Shown piece after piece: positions 8,849 to 18,981 of a DNA stretch of 64,000 nucleotides (position 1 is its first letter; the number at the start of each line of letters is the position of its first letter). The stretch lies in contig NZ_CP122312.1 of the NCBI RefSeq assembly GCF_029814175.1, positions 1,178,001 to 1,242,000 on the forward strand, given 5' to 3'. Source of the DNA: Halospeciosus flavus. GTDB lineage: Archaea; Halobacteriota; Halobacteria; Halobacteriales; Halobacteriaceae. Both the position numbers and the translations under genes were made by a program. The notes beneath the pieces are model-generated. The model worked only from the letters and a program-made list of their open reading frames with translations. It made no database searches and had not been told where the DNA came from.

Positions 8849-10162
8849 TCAGCTTGGCTGATCGATTTGGGCCGTGATGGTCTCGACGTCGTCGAGATAC
8901 TCGACAGCGAGTCGGTAGTTCGTGTACGCACGAGCGCGTGGATTGTCGACCGAGTCGCGACCGAGTTCGGTATCGCCCGACTGAATGAGTCGATGCCCCT
9001 CTTCGATGAGCAGTGAGAGGAGTGGCCGGTCTACGGCGGTGCGTATCCGCTCACGGAGGAGCGTGAGTCCGCGAGCTTTGGTCCGGTCAAGGATGGCTGC
9101 AGGGACGCGATCGGCGTCTGCATCAAGTGGGATATCGTTCTCGAGGGCGTCGAAGGCGCGTCCCTTCAGGAGCGATTCGGCATTTCGTACAGTCCGATAG
9201 AGCGGCAGGCCTGCATACAATCCGTTCGGCGTCGCAAGGTTTGTGTTCTGTATGTAGGAGAGAACTATCGAGCGAATAGTTCGGTGGGGACCCGCTGGGA
9301 GTGCGCGAATCGTCTCCTGGCTCCGTTCGGACTCTTGGGGGGAGAGCATTCGGTCTCGTGTGTCTGCGAGGATTTGGTCGTCGACGTCGCGGACATGGGC
9401 TGTGAGATCTCGGCCGGGGATACTGCGCTCGTCGAGTGTCGCGCGCAACTCCTTATAGTGGCGAGCGGCATCGGCCCGCTGTCGGCGTGCCTGAAGGTGT
9501 GTCCCCCACGTATTGATGGTGTCCTCTGGGTCGTATTTCGTGATCGGCGTGTCCTGGCCGACGAAGGTGCCATTGCGGTAGGAGTTCAGCTTTGCACGGC
9601 CGAGCCACCGTTCGACCCAGTACAAGCGAGCAAGATCGACTTGCGGGTCGCCCACTGTATAGGTAATTCTCTGGCGAGTGTTCGCGATAGCCTGTTGGAT
9701 TTCGCGGGCTTGGTCGGCGAGCTGTTCTCCCGTGGCTTTATCGAGTGCGAGTCGTGCGCCGCCGATTGCACGTCCGGCGTGCATCATACCGAGTCGGATA
9801 TCGACGATGGCGTCCCACCCGGTCGCCCGTTCAGCGTTTGTGAGGTAGTCTTGAGCGCTCGTGATATTTCTGCCAGGGTCGCCGAATGCGGGGAGGTTGC
9901 TGCTGGCTGTCTCTTTGTCCGAAACACGATCCCACGTCTGTTGGGCACGATCGATCGAGGCTTGGAGGTCCTTGCGGGCGGCGACGACATGGCTGTCGGT
10001 AACTGACGGGTTGGCAGTGTGGCTCGGGATCGTGCGAAGCAGTGTGCGCCACATCGCGAGCGTGTCCGGTAACAGGCTTGCCGGCAGAAGACCGCCTACG
10101 CCGATAGTGCCGCCTACAGCGACACTGCTCGCGAGCAGGTTTCGACGACTGATGGAGGGCAT
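8849..10162 (-). CDS. Tat-exported helical protein of unknown function, divergent from cetZ
   Basis: 437 residues from the ATG of MPSISRRNLLASSVAVGGTI; the twin-arginine motif SRRNLLA plus hydrophobic stretch marks a Tat signal, and no lipobox Cys follows, so secretion or membrane anchoring by the uncleaved signal is likely. I chose this start over the upstream one because the signal begins here. The mature part is helical and rich in Arg, Asp, Ala and Leu (for example LTAHVRDVDDQILADTRDRM), with no known domain that I recognise. It is divergently paired with the CetZ gene across about 186 bases. Confidence 0.75.
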   Translation of the reverse strand: MPSISRRNLLASSVAVGGTIGVGGLLPASLLPDTLAMWRTLLRTIPSHTANPSVTDSHVVAARKDLQASIDRAQQTWDRVSDKETASSNLPAFGDPGRNITSAQDYLTNAERATGWDAIVDIRLGMMHAGRAIGGARLALDKATGEQLADQAREIQQAIANTRQRITYTVGDPQVDLARLYWVERWLGRAKLNSYRNGTFVGQDTPITKYDPEDTINTWGTHLQARRQRADAARHYKELRATLDERSIPGRDLTAHVRDVDDQILADTRDRMLSPQESERSQETIRALPAGPHRTIRSIVLSYIQNTNLATPNGLYAGLPLYRTVRNAESLLKGRAFDALENDIPLDADADRVPAAILDRTKARGLTLLRERIRTAVDRPLLSLLIEEGHRLIQSGDTELGRDSVDNPRARAYTNYRLAVEYLDDVETITAQIDQPS

Positions 10163-10348
10163 TGGCTCAAGAGTTCTACAGACCCGGCTAAGAGTTTTTC
10201 CACAGACAGGTCTGAGAAATCCGGTTCGGAGACGCTCTAGAACGCATCTCCCACTAGACCACCATTTTTCTCTCGTGTAGCGGTACTCAGTGGACCCTCG
10301 ACGACGGCTGAACACTTATGTCGACTCAGAAAGAGGTTGACACTGCCC

Positions 10349-11512
10349 ATGCAGTTGGTCCTCATCGGCGTTGGTCAGGCAGGTGGCAAAATCGTCGACG
10401 CGCTCCTCCAGCGTGAGTCGGCAGACAAGACCCCGTTCATCCGGGAGGCTGTCGCGATCAATACGGCCGAACAAGATCTTCGTGGACTCGATCACGTCCC
10501 CGAGGCAAATCGACACCTCGTCGGACAGAGCCGGGTTGGTGGCCACGGTGTCGGCGGCGACAACGAGCTCGCCGCCGAGATTGCACAAGACGAGCGTTCC
10601 GAACTCGTCCGGGCAATCGATGTCCCGGCGACGAATGTCGATGCCTTCCTCGTCGTCGCCGGCCTCGGTGGTGGGACTGGGAGCGGCATGAGTCCGGTCC
10701 TCGTGAACGAACTCCAGCGAATCCACACAGAGCCGATCTATGGGCTCGGAATTCTCCCGAGTGAAGACGAGGGCGGCCTCTACTCACTGAATGCTGCACG
10801 CTCGCTTCGAACGCTTCGGCGAGAGGCCGACAATGTCGTCCTGATCGATAACGATGCCTGGCGCTCGAGTGGTGAATCACTCGGCGACGCCTACGAGTCG
10901 ATCAATCGCGAGATTGCACGCAGACTCGCAGTCCTGTTTAGTGCAGGTGAACTTAGTCAGTCGGACACTGTTGGGGAAAGTGTGCTCGACGCCAGCGAGA
11001 TCATCAATACACTGCGTGGCGGGGGAGTGAGCGCACTTGGATATGGGTCGGGCAAGATCGATACTGATGACTCATCCGGGCGACTGTCGGGACTCCTTGG
11101 TTCTTCGACACCGAGTGTCGACGAGACGACTGCCGTCAACCTCACCATGAGTACGATCCGAAAGGCCGTTCGCAGTCAGCTTTCCGTCCCCTGCGACGTC
11201 GCGAGTACAGGTCGGGCGCTCGTTCTCGTGAGTGGGCCGCCGGCATGGCTCAGCAGAAAGGGCATCGAGCGCGGCCGACAGTGGGTCGAAGAGACGACTC
11301 AGTGTTTGGAGGTTCGCGGCGGCGACTATCCGCTCCCGGAGTCCGATCACGTCGCGGCAGTCGTGTTACTCTCGGACGTCAAGGAGAGTGAGCGCCTTGA
11401 TCAACTTGAGGCAGTGGCAGCTGACGCTCAGGGTGAACAAGAAACGCATGAGAATGATGGGGAGGTAAGTGGAGAGTCGTTGAGTGATGACAAGCTAGAT
11501 GGTCTCTTCTAA
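10349..11512 (+). CDS. cetZ: CetZ-family tubulin/FtsZ-like GTPase
   Basis: 387 residues from MQLVLIGVGQAGGKIVDALL, the standard CetZ N-terminus; an ATG 12 bases upstream is less likely. The tubulin signature GLGGGTGSGMSPVL lies at about residues 105-118. The segment LYSLNAARSLRTLRREADNV and the late block ALVLVSGPPAWLSRKGIERG are typical of CetZ rather than FtsZ1/FtsZ2. The C-terminal tail is acidic and ends LDGLF, a possible short interaction motif. CetZ proteins assemble GTP-dependent filaments and in Haloferax influence cell shape and motility. Which paralog this is cannot be told here. Confidence 0.92.
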   Translation: MQLVLIGVGQAGGKIVDALLQRESADKTPFIREAVAINTAEQDLRGLDHVPEANRHLVGQSRVGGHGVGGDNELAAEIAQDERSELVRAIDVPATNVDAFLVVAGLGGGTGSGMSPVLVNELQRIHTEPIYGLGILPSEDEGGLYSLNAARSLRTLRREADNVVLIDNDAWRSSGESLGDAYESINREIARRLAVLFSAGELSQSDTVGESVLDASEIINTLRGGGVSALGYGSGKIDTDDSSGRLSGLLGSSTPSVDETTAVNLTMSTIRKAVRSQLSVPCDVASTGRALVLVSGPPAWLSRKGIERGRQWVEETTQCLEVRGGDYPLPESDHVAAVVLLSDVKESERLDQLEAVAADAQGEQETHENDGEVSGESLSDDKLDGLF

Positions 11513-11808
11513 AGGAGAAACAACGCGAGTTTCCCGCCCCACCCCACCCCACCGTGGGCGGAAAACACTATTGGCGGCAGAACACCCGTCCAACAGTCCG
11601 ATTCCTCCTTTCATCTCGTCATCACCCATTTTCGGACCACTGGAGCAAGGTGCTTTCCGAAAGAGAAGCTTCGGAATACTCCCGAAAACTGACTGGAAGG
11701 GTAGCTCCCACGACCGAAGATTTTCCGAACCCTACTCACAACCAGCAACACACCCGCTAACAACTACACCCACGGAACACTTTACCGGATTCCCAGGAAG
11801 AGGACCGT
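11513..11808. other. Intergenic region between cetZ and the VOC gene
   Basis: I see no credible gene, repeat or RNA structure in these 296 bases. The right end holds a purine-rich stretch, aggaagagga, just upstream of the ATG at 11809, which could act as a ribosome binding site. Confidence 0.5.
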
Positions 11809-12648
11809 ATGGACCTCACGATCGACCACGTCACCGTCGCCGGCCGAAATTTAGACGCGCTTTCGACGGCATTCTCCGACGGGGAACTCCCAGCAGAGTA
11901 CGGTGGGACACACTCGAACGGGGCAACACACATGTCGATTGTCGGCTTTCGTGACGGGAGCTACATCGAACTCGTCTCGACAGTCGACTTGTCGACGCCC
12001 TCGCCGTGGTGGCACGATCCCATCTACGGCGACGGCGGGCCGTGTGCATGGGCCATCGACGTCGAGGACATCGACGAAGCGAGCGAGACACTGCGGGATC
12101 GGGGCATCGCCGTCGAGGGACCGATCGACTACGAGCGCGAACGGGCAGACGGGACACTCGTCGAGTGGGAACTTTCCTTCCTCGGCGACGAAGCGGACCC
12201 TGGCGCAACACTCCCCTTCCTGATTAGTGACCGAACACCTCGAGAACTTCGCGTCCAACCGACCGGCGACCTCGCGTCCTCTCCGATCACCGGCGTGGAA
12301 TCGGTCGTCTTGGCCGTTCCCGATCTCGAGACTGCGAGCGAACGCTTCCAGACGGCGTTCGACCTTGACTCACCGTCACGAGAGTTCCTCGATCATTTCG
12401 ACGCCGACGCCGCGGTCTTCACGGACGCACCAGTCATCCTCGTGACACCGAATGGAGATGGGTGGCTCGCGGATCGTCTCGAGCAATTTGGACCACGACC
12501 AGTCGCCTACCTACTCGGTGCCGACACTAACTCGGAAGTGGGCCTCGACGTCGTCAAAACGGAGCCGTTCGCTGGTCACACGCTCGACTGGGTCCGACCA
12601 ACCGAACCGATTGGCCGCCCGTATCTCGGCATTCTCCCCGACCAGTGA
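11809..12648 (+). CDS. VOC superfamily (glyoxalase-like) protein
   Basis: 279 residues. The N-terminus MDLTIDHVTVAGRNLDALST has the His and strand pattern of the first VOC module. HMSIVGFRDGSYIELVSTVD carries the conserved YIEL strand with the metal-ligand Glu. A second module begins at about residue 160 (GVESVVLAVPDLETASERFQ). The closest broad match is the Glyoxalase_3-like group (PF13468). The substrate is unknown. A purine-rich ribosome binding site lies just upstream, and it appears monocistronic. Confidence 0.8.
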   Translation: MDLTIDHVTVAGRNLDALSTAFSDGELPAEYGGTHSNGATHMSIVGFRDGSYIELVSTVDLSTPSPWWHDPIYGDGGPCAWAIDVEDIDEASETLRDRGIAVEGPIDYERERADGTLVEWELSFLGDEADPGATLPFLISDRTPRELRVQPTGDLASSPITGVESVVLAVPDLETASERFQTAFDLDSPSREFLDHFDADAAVFTDAPVILVTPNGDGWLADRLEQFGPRPVAYLLGADTNSEVGLDVVKTEPFAGHTLDWVRPTEPIGRPYLGILPDQ

Positions 12649-12662
12649 AGGCTGGACTCGGC

Positions 12663-13314
12663 CTACTTGCCTTCGACGACCGCCATCTCGGCGTCGTTTC
12701 CGATGACCTGAATCGGGTACCACTCATCCTCGATCTCGACGAGTGCCTCGGAATACCCACCGTCACCAGTTCGTGCTCGTTCGACGAACTGCACCTGCTG
12801 GTCAGTCAACCCGAAGGTGTCTTGTCACTCATCGATCTCTTCGGTTCGGTGCAAGACGGTCATCGCGGAGTTGTTGATGATCGACTCGGCCTCTTCGTGA
12901 CTGAAGAAGTCCCGAACGTTCTGCGTGAGAAAGCGAATCGACGTATCGAAGTGCCGACTGTGTCGAATCCGCTGGCCGAGGAACTCGAGACTCTTCGCTT
13001 CCCGGAGCAAGTACCGTGCTTCGTCAACGACGAAGACGACGTTCTTTGGCGTCTCCTTGGCCCGCTCGTAGACAAGCGAGAAGAGGAGTTGCATCATCAA
13101 CCCAGAATCCCCACCACTGCCTTCCTGCTGGCTGAGGTCTAGATATATGACGTCCTCATCGCGGAAGTCGAAGTCCGTCTTCTGGGCGAGATTCGTGTAA
13201 TGGCCATCGACAAAGGGGCGCAACTGGCCCAGTAGCTCGGTCGCCCGCACTTCGATGTCCGTGGCCACCTTGGCCGTCCGGACTGGGTCTCGGTCGTGGC
13301 GTTCGACTGTGTCC
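12663..13314 (-). pseudogene. C-terminal remnant of a VirB4/TraC-like conjugation ATPase with a nonsense mutation
   Basis: Reading from about 13314 leftward: KWDTVERHDRDPVRTAKVAT, then LGQLRPFVDGHYTNLAQKTD, and the Walker B strand KNVVFVVDEARYLLREAKSL, and TVLHRTEEIDE followed by TGA. The same frame then continues QDTFGLTDQQVQFVERARTG to a natural end EMAVVEGK. A single stop replacing the codon after EEIDE (likely TGG to TGA) therefore cuts the C-terminus. The N-terminal two thirds, including Walker A, are missing. It is a relic of an integrated plasmid or conjugative element. Confidence 0.85.
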
Positions 13315-13329
13315 CACTTTCAGTGCTAC

Positions 13330-13533
13330 TCGATTGTCTCCCACTGCCGACACGGGAGACCGTCCGCCGACCGGCCTGTCGGTCTTGTTCGCGACGGCCG
13401 CAGGTGCACGCCGCGTCGAGTTCGTGAGCCGATCTTCGGCAGCATCAAGTCGGTCACTGAGGGGGTTGACAGCGGTGAAGTACCATGGGTCATCCGACTC
13501 GTGGTACTCTGTCTCGAAATCGTGTAGAAAGCA
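13330..13533 (-). pseudogene. Possible fragment of a second conjugation-element gene
   Basis: Upstream of the VirB4 remnant one minus-strand frame reads CFLHDFETEYHESDDPWYFT then AVNPLSDRLDAAEDRLTNST. It has no start codon: a TAG lies directly before. The composition is like real haloarchaeal protein. The family is not recognised; its position suggests decayed DNA from the same integrated element. The stretch from 13534 to 13741 shows nothing I can identify and is AT-richer than its surroundings. Confidence 0.35.
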
Positions 13534-13741
13534 CTATCGAATACCGATATATTTCGCTGTGGCCGGTACACTATTACCTGTTGGACTTGTGTATACAATT
13601 GTCTGCCAGGGGAAGCCAAACGGAATCTGTCTTGCTCTGGGGGGAGTGTTCCGTAGCAGATTCTGGCTTATCTTCCCGGCAGACTCTTTGGTATATCCCG
13701 GACAGTAGTCTCAAAGGGCCCAAACTGGCCTGCAGCCGAAC

Positions 13742-14335
13742 TCAGGGCTCTTGGATACGGGCGTCGAAGATATCCTCGAAGATCCGCTTGAGCCCTTTAC
13801 GGAGATGTTGCTGGAAGGTCGGCGCCGAGACATCCAGTGTTGCAGCCACGTCGGTCCCTGACGCATCACGTGGCCACTCGAAGTACCCCTGGAAGTAGGC
13901 CGTCTGAATTGCCTCGAGTTGCTTTTGGGTCAGCAAGTCGGTGAGATCGTACTTCAGCCCACTCCCAGACGTTGTCTCGGCGTCCAGCGGCTGTCGGCGA
14001 ACGAGTCGAAGCTCCGACAGGCGTTCCTGGCACGTCTCGACGAATGTACGGATGTCCATCGACGGCGAGCACAGTACCGTCGCGCGGCCGCCATCAGGCC
14101 CGACACGGATCGCCTGAACCGTTGCCTCCTGTGTGGCGAGGGCGTCGACGAGTGTGAAATCGGAGACAGTCAGGCCAACGAGCGTCATTCCTTCAGTTTC
14201 GCGGAGGACGTCGACGTTCGTGATCGACGTCGACTGCTCGACGGCCGTCGTGAATCGGGACAGATCGGAGTTGTGGATCGTCGCATACACGATCCACGTA
14301 CCCGTTCCTTGGGGCACGAGTCCATCAACGTCGAT
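13742..14335 (-). pseudogene. 3' part of a split Bat-type sensor: bacterio-opsin-activator HTH domain
   Basis: This piece encodes IDVDGLVPQGTGTWIVYATI, an intermediate domain with TEGMTLVGLTVSDFTLVD, and the Bat-type HTH_10 at the end (LTQKQLEAIQTAYFQGYFEW, then SAPTFQQHLRKGLKRIFEDI). The 5' part is at 15338-17727, beyond an IS1595-family element. Removing the element and one copy of its 8-bp duplication joins ATIDV directly to DGLVPQ in frame. A GTG at 14317 could start a short HTH-only protein of 191 residues, so residual function is possible. Confidence 0.88.
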
Positions 14336-15337
14336 CGCTCATGGGAAGCACGTTGTTGGTGTGTTAGAGAACGGTTCGGACGATTTCTTTGAGAGCCTCT
14401 CGACCTGGTTTGCGGAAGATTCGTCGCCGGAGCTGGAATGCTCTGAGATAGGGCGTTAGCTTGTCTTTTGAGACGCCTCGATGCGGCGAGAGCCACCGTC
14501 GCGCCAGCGACGCGTGGCTCTCGCAAGTGTTCACGTGTGTGTCTTCATCGACGTATTCACCCTCGCCGTGAATCACCGCTTCTCGCTGGAAATTCTCGTC
14601 GTCTTCGAGTGGATCGTATGCTCGAAATCCGTCGGTGTAGACGGTGAGCGACTCCTCCTCGCGGTCGCCGAGGAGGAGTCGCACGGTTGATTCGTCAGCG
14701 GATTTCGCTGGCACGACGTATCGCTGATCGCTGCCGCGATCAACGAGTGTGAACACCGGTGGCTTGTCTTCGGCGTAGCTTCCACGACCACGTTTCGAGA
14801 GGCCACGCGAGCGCGACTCTCGGTCGCGCTCGCGGCCTTTCAGCCCTGCAGTAACGTACACTTCATCGATTTCGACTGGGCCAACGAGATCGATAGCTGG
14901 CGCGTCGAGCGTTCTGGCGAACTGCTCGACGCGCCGCCGAAGCGACCGGTAGGAGACGTCGAGTTCAGCGTCTAGTTGACGAATACTCGTGTTGAACCGG
15001 AGTAACGTGTAGAACGCGAAGAAGAGCTTGTCAAGGCCGATCTTCGCGTGCGCGAAGATCGTGCCGGTCTTGGGGTTGAACGTGCGGTCGCAATCCTTAC
15101 AGAGATACCGTTGATACTGTCGATAGCTGCCGTGTTTGATCACTGACTCAGACCGGCAGCGCGGGCAGTAGAGGCCATCACGCCAGCGAACCTGCTCCAG
15201 CAGGTTCGCGGCGCTCGCCTCTGAGTTCAGCAATTCAACTGGGAACATTGCATCGGGTGACGCGTTCGCGTCACCCTTGCCCGCTACGCTTCAACAGCGC
15301 CAGCTCTACTCAACCAACAACCTGCTTCCGAAGAGCG
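14336..15337 (-). mobile_element. IS1595-family insertion sequence, 1002 bp, complete
   Basis: Imperfect terminal inverted repeats of 25 bp match at 22 positions: the left end starts cgctcatgggaagcacgttg and the right end, read inward, starts cgctcttcggaagcaggttg. The element is flanked by the direct repeat acgtcgat at 14328-14335 and 15338-15345, an 8-bp target duplication as expected for this family. It carries one intact transposase gene. Intact ends, target duplication and transposase all point to a recent insertion. Confidence 0.93.
14364..15248 (-). CDS. IS1595-family transposase
   Basis: 294 residues, full length. The N-terminal zinc ribbon is YCPRCRSESVIKHGSYRQYQ with a second CxxC in RYLCKDCDRTF. 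It is followed by an HTH-like part (RFNTSIRQLDAELDVSYRSL) and the catalytic DDE-type domain beginning PVEIDEVYVTAGLKGRERDR, with a second acidic strand SLTVYTDGFRAYD and a late block CESHASLARRWLSPHRGVSK. It is the only gene of the element that splits the Bat-type sensor gene. Confidence 0.93.
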   Translation of the reverse strand: MFPVELLNSEASAANLLEQVRWRDGLYCPRCRSESVIKHGSYRQYQRYLCKDCDRTFNPKTGTIFAHAKIGLDKLFFAFYTLLRFNTSIRQLDAELDVSYRSLRRRVEQFARTLDAPAIDLVGPVEIDEVYVTAGLKGRERDRESRSRGLSKRGRGSYAEDKPPVFTLVDRGSDQRYVVPAKSADESTVRLLLGDREEESLTVYTDGFRAYDPLEDDENFQREAVIHGEGEYVDEDTHVNTCESHASLARRWLSPHRGVSKDKLTPYLRAFQLRRRIFRKPGREALKEIVRTVL

Positions 15338-17727
15338 ACGTCGATTGTCGCATCTGCATCACGGGCAAGACGGGAGAGTGGGTCGTCGATGTCCGGAAAC
15401 TCGAACTCGAGTTCGGTCTCGCGTCCACTGAGGAGTGCCTCGTTGCGCTCGACGGCGTCGATTGCGTTCGCAATCTGCGTCGCGAGCTCCGAGAGTACCG
15501 TGACTTCCTCGTCGGTGAAAATCTGCGGTTGGTCGGCGTAGATTTCGAGGAATCCGTATTCGTGGCCATCACATCGGAGGGGCAAACAGACGAGGCTTCG
15601 AAAGCCACGATTGAGGGCGGCCTTTCGCCACGCGGCGACGCGGCGATCCCGGTGGATGTCGTTGACGACGATGGGCTCGCCTCGTTCCTGTACCCGTTCG
15701 GGAATGGGCGTCGTCTCTCGATCGCCACTTGCCTGATCGAGAATTCCTTGCCCTTCACCCGCAAATGCGAGCGGAGTATATTCGTCTCTGACAGCGGTCT
15801 CCTCACCGATCCAGGTGAATCGATAGTGGTCGACGTCGGTGAGGGTCTCACAGACGAGTTGCTGGACTTCGGACCGCGAATTGGCCTGTATCAGCCCCCG
15901 GTTGATCGTCCGGATGATCGAGTTCAGTCGATTGACTCGGCGAAGCTCCTCGTTTCGCGCTTCGAGTTGCTGGTCTTTCTCTTCGAGGGTTTGTTCGCGT
16001 CTGGCGCGTTCGAGTGCCGTCGCGGCGTTCGACGTGAGTAATTCGGCGAACTCGATATCTGTCTCGCTGAAGGCGTCGGAACGTGTCGATCCAGAAATGA
16101 AGATTCCGAAATCACCGATCGGAACGAACAGTTGACTTCGCGCAATTTTCCCGTCCCTCCCAGTCGCCCCAGTGAACGAGGTCTGCTCGCCCTCACTGGT
16201 GGCATCGTTGATGACCGTCGTTTCTCCGTCGACGAAGGTCTTCCAGATGGAGCCACCCAATTCGTGCACTGTCGAGAGCGGTCCGAACAGGGCTTCGACC
16301 TCCTCTGTCTGGGCGACCGGTCGAAGCTCTCCGCTGGCGTCGTCCCAAAGGAACACAGCAGCGGCAGTCAGATCGAGGACGTCGTCGGCATCGGCCGCGA
16401 TGATTTCGGCAATCTCGTCGCGGTCGGTCGTCTGGATGAGCTCCCGTGTCGTCCCGTGAAGCGTTTCGAGCATCTCTTCGCGCTTCTTGATGGTGCGTTC
16501 GCCACGGTGGCGATCGAGTGCGGCTGCAGTGTTCGCCACGAGAATCTCGGCGAGTTGCCGGTCCATCGCGGTAATCGGGTCGTCACGTGGGAAACCCAGC
16601 GCCAACACCCCATACTCGCCGAGTGGCAGATACAGCACACCCCATCCAGATGTACGGGTGTGCGTATCGTCGATATCGGCGGCGTGCTCGACAAATTCAG
16701 CGGTCTCCGTATAGAAGGCCCGAACCGCTGGCGTGTCTTCTTTGACGCCGTACACGGGTAACTCACCGACGACTTCCCGTGCCTCGTCAGTCGTGCTGAC
16801 CGGGACGAGTTGCTCGTCCTCGTAGAGGTAGACCGCACTGAGCGGGTTGTCGACGATATACTCGGTCGCGCGGACAGCGACATCCGCAATCTCCTCGCGT
16901 GTCGTCGCGTCGAAGAGATCCTGTGTCGTCTCGAGGAGTGCGTGGAGTGTCTGTTCGTAGGAGTATCGCTGCGCGACGTTCCGGCCCGTCCCACAGATCC
17001 CGATAACCTCTCCATCTTGGTCGTGAAGCGTAGTTCCGCTGAACTCGTAGCGTACTCGTCTGCCTTGCTTCGTGAGGAAATCCACTTCGAAGGTGACTGT
17101 CCCCGTTTCGAGCACTGTGTCGAGGGCCTCTAGTACGACATCGTGCTCGTCTTCGGGGAAGAAGTCGAGCATGTCGAGTTGGCGTGCCTCGTCGCTGCTG
17201 TACCCGGTGATACGGTGGGCCGCATCGTTCCAGTAGATGGGTTGTCCATCCGTATCGGTGACGTAGACGACGTCGTCGAGCGACCCGAGAACGGTATCGA
17301 GGAACTCGAACCCCTCGCGAAGTTGCTGGCGGTCGTTATACGTTTCAGCGTCGTCGTGTACTGCCGTCGCCAACCGTTCGGGGTGCTCCTGTACCGTCGA
17401 TTTCTGAAACGCATTCGTCGCGCCAGCCTCGATGAGTTCGCTCGGATCCGTCTCGGCCCCATTCACGAGGCCGATAAACGGGAGTCGTGACTCACGATTT
17501 CGAACAGCGTGGAGAAATTCGGGAAGCGGTGGGTTCGAGAGTTGATTGCCACCGACGACACAGTCGATATCGTCGCCGTCTTCGAGGCGATCGAGCGCTG
17601 CCGTCGGATCCGTCTCGGTGTGGACGTCGAAGCTCACTCGGAGGGGTTCCAGCCGGTTTGCGAGTGGCTGGAGAAACGACGAGTCGTCGTCGACGAGGAG
17701 AATCCGGTGCGACTTGTCAGATTCCAT
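15338..17727 (-). pseudogene. 5' part of a split Bat-type multidomain sensor (receiver-PAS-GAF-GAF-GAF)
   Basis: The piece encodes about 796 residues before the element. Domains in order: receiver-like (about 1-125, HRILLVDDDSSFLQPL), PAS (about 145-270, DTVLGSLDDVVYVTDTDGQP), and three GAF-like domains (about 275-415, 425-590, 620-770). The receiver lacks the usual phospho-acceptor Asp: the strand reads DCVVGGNQLSNPP where families have 'D.V..D..MP'. The missing C-terminal Bat HTH is at 13742-14335. The intact gene would give about 990 residues. As it stands the product ends ...DVALRKQVVG and has no DNA-binding domain. Confidence 0.9.
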
Positions 17728-17933
17728 TAGCTACTGTTGTGAACTCCGAGTACTTAGTGGCGGTGACCGAAAAAACAGCAAATACAGAAGTATCAACTAC
17801 AGATATTGACTAGCAAACGGATGGGTTTTCGTGGCAAGTGAGGTACGGGGCCACATACTGCTACTGCAGAGTGCGTTGAGCGTATACAGATTGCCACAAT
17901 TGGCGACCAGTTAGTTCAGTCACACTACGACGA

Positions 17934-18956
17934 CTATTCGCCGTTCGACTCGTGACCGGTTTCCGGTTCGTACTGGTACTGGACATCGCCGTCGAGGACC
18001 GCGTATCGGCCCACCGAAGGGTCGTAGACGACGCGCTTCCCGGAGTCGATCGCGACGTCGACCAACGCTTCCAGTGACTCCATTCGGACTGTCGACGCTG
18101 TCGTCGGGGCCGGGAGCCGTCCCGTCGAAATCCACTCGCCGTAGCGTGTATGGTGGAGTTCATCGGCCAATTCGTCTTCGGGGACAGCGTCGAGACGCCG
18201 CGTCGTGACGCCGGTCACGATTCCCACGACGACGAAGACGATGCCACCGACGAGTGGCAACTGGAACGGCAGGTGGGAGTCGAGTGGCAGTGTCCGAGTA
18301 TGTGTGACGGGCGTGCTGTGGGTCTTCGAGACCGTATCTGTCTCGATACCGTACCAGCGGTCACTGAACGTGAGCGAATACGCGTTGGTCGACCCTCCGT
18401 CGTATTGACCGACAGTGTACTGACTGGAAACCCGGAGGGCAACATCAGTCGTCGCTGCCCGCCCGAACTCCGATTGGTACGCCGCCAGTTGCTCCTGGAT
18501 GTCCGGCATCGAGAGCGTCATTGTCGACACGGTGCCCGTCGCGCTCGATGTCGTCGTGACAGTCAGGGGTTCGGTGTGTTGCCAGAATGTCTCTCCTCCC
18601 CGACGTGCCGTGTAGACGAGTTCCGCGTCGTGTTCGGCAGTTCCGGAAACGTCAGTGGGGAGTGTCGTCGCCACCGTAATATTCGCATGAGGTGCTGCGG
18701 TCAGCAGATACACTGGCTGGTCGTGAAGGGTCGTCCCCCTCTCGTACAGTGAGGTGTTTCCGGTAACCATCGCAGCTGCGCTGATCTCTGTCGAAACCGT
18801 CTGCCTGTCGGTATGGTCGGTAATCTCGGTCGTGGGCGGGTTCGCGTACACTGCGCCAGCGCCAGCCAAGAGGAGGATACCGACGGCGAGGAACGTAGCC
18901 ACGAGCGCTGGACCACGCTTGGCGAGCAGATATCGGAGGCGGAGTGTGGAGGTCAT
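17934..18956 (-). CDS. DUF5305-like membrane protein, last gene of the TasA/SipW-like operon
   Basis: 340 residues starting MTSTLRLRYLLAKRGPALVA; this start is preferred because the signal-anchor helix ALVATFLAVGILLLAGAGAV follows directly. A long extracellular beta-rich, Thr/Ser-rich part is followed by a second helix LPLVGGIVFVVVGIVTGVTT and a cytoplasmic tail of about 90 residues. This matches the DUF5305 layout. It starts 25 bases after the preceding gene, in an operon with two secreted TasA/DUF1102-like proteins and a signal peptidase, so a role in exporting, anchoring or maturing the fibre is likely but inferred. Confidence 0.75.
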   Translation of the reverse strand: MTSTLRLRYLLAKRGPALVATFLAVGILLLAGAGAVYANPPTTEITDHTDRQTVSTEISAAAMVTGNTSLYERGTTLHDQPVYLLTAAPHANITVATTLPTDVSGTAEHDAELVYTARRGGETFWQHTEPLTVTTTSSATGTVSTMTLSMPDIQEQLAAYQSEFGRAATTDVALRVSSQYTVGQYDGGSTNAYSLTFSDRWYGIETDTVSKTHSTPVTHTRTLPLDSHLPFQLPLVGGIVFVVVGIVTGVTTRRLDAVPEDELADELHHTRYGEWISTGRLPAPTTASTVRMESLEALVDVAIDSGKRVVYDPSVGRYAVLDGDVQYQYEPETGHESNGE

Positions 18957-18981
18957 TGGTGGTGGGTGGAGGTGGTTGTCG

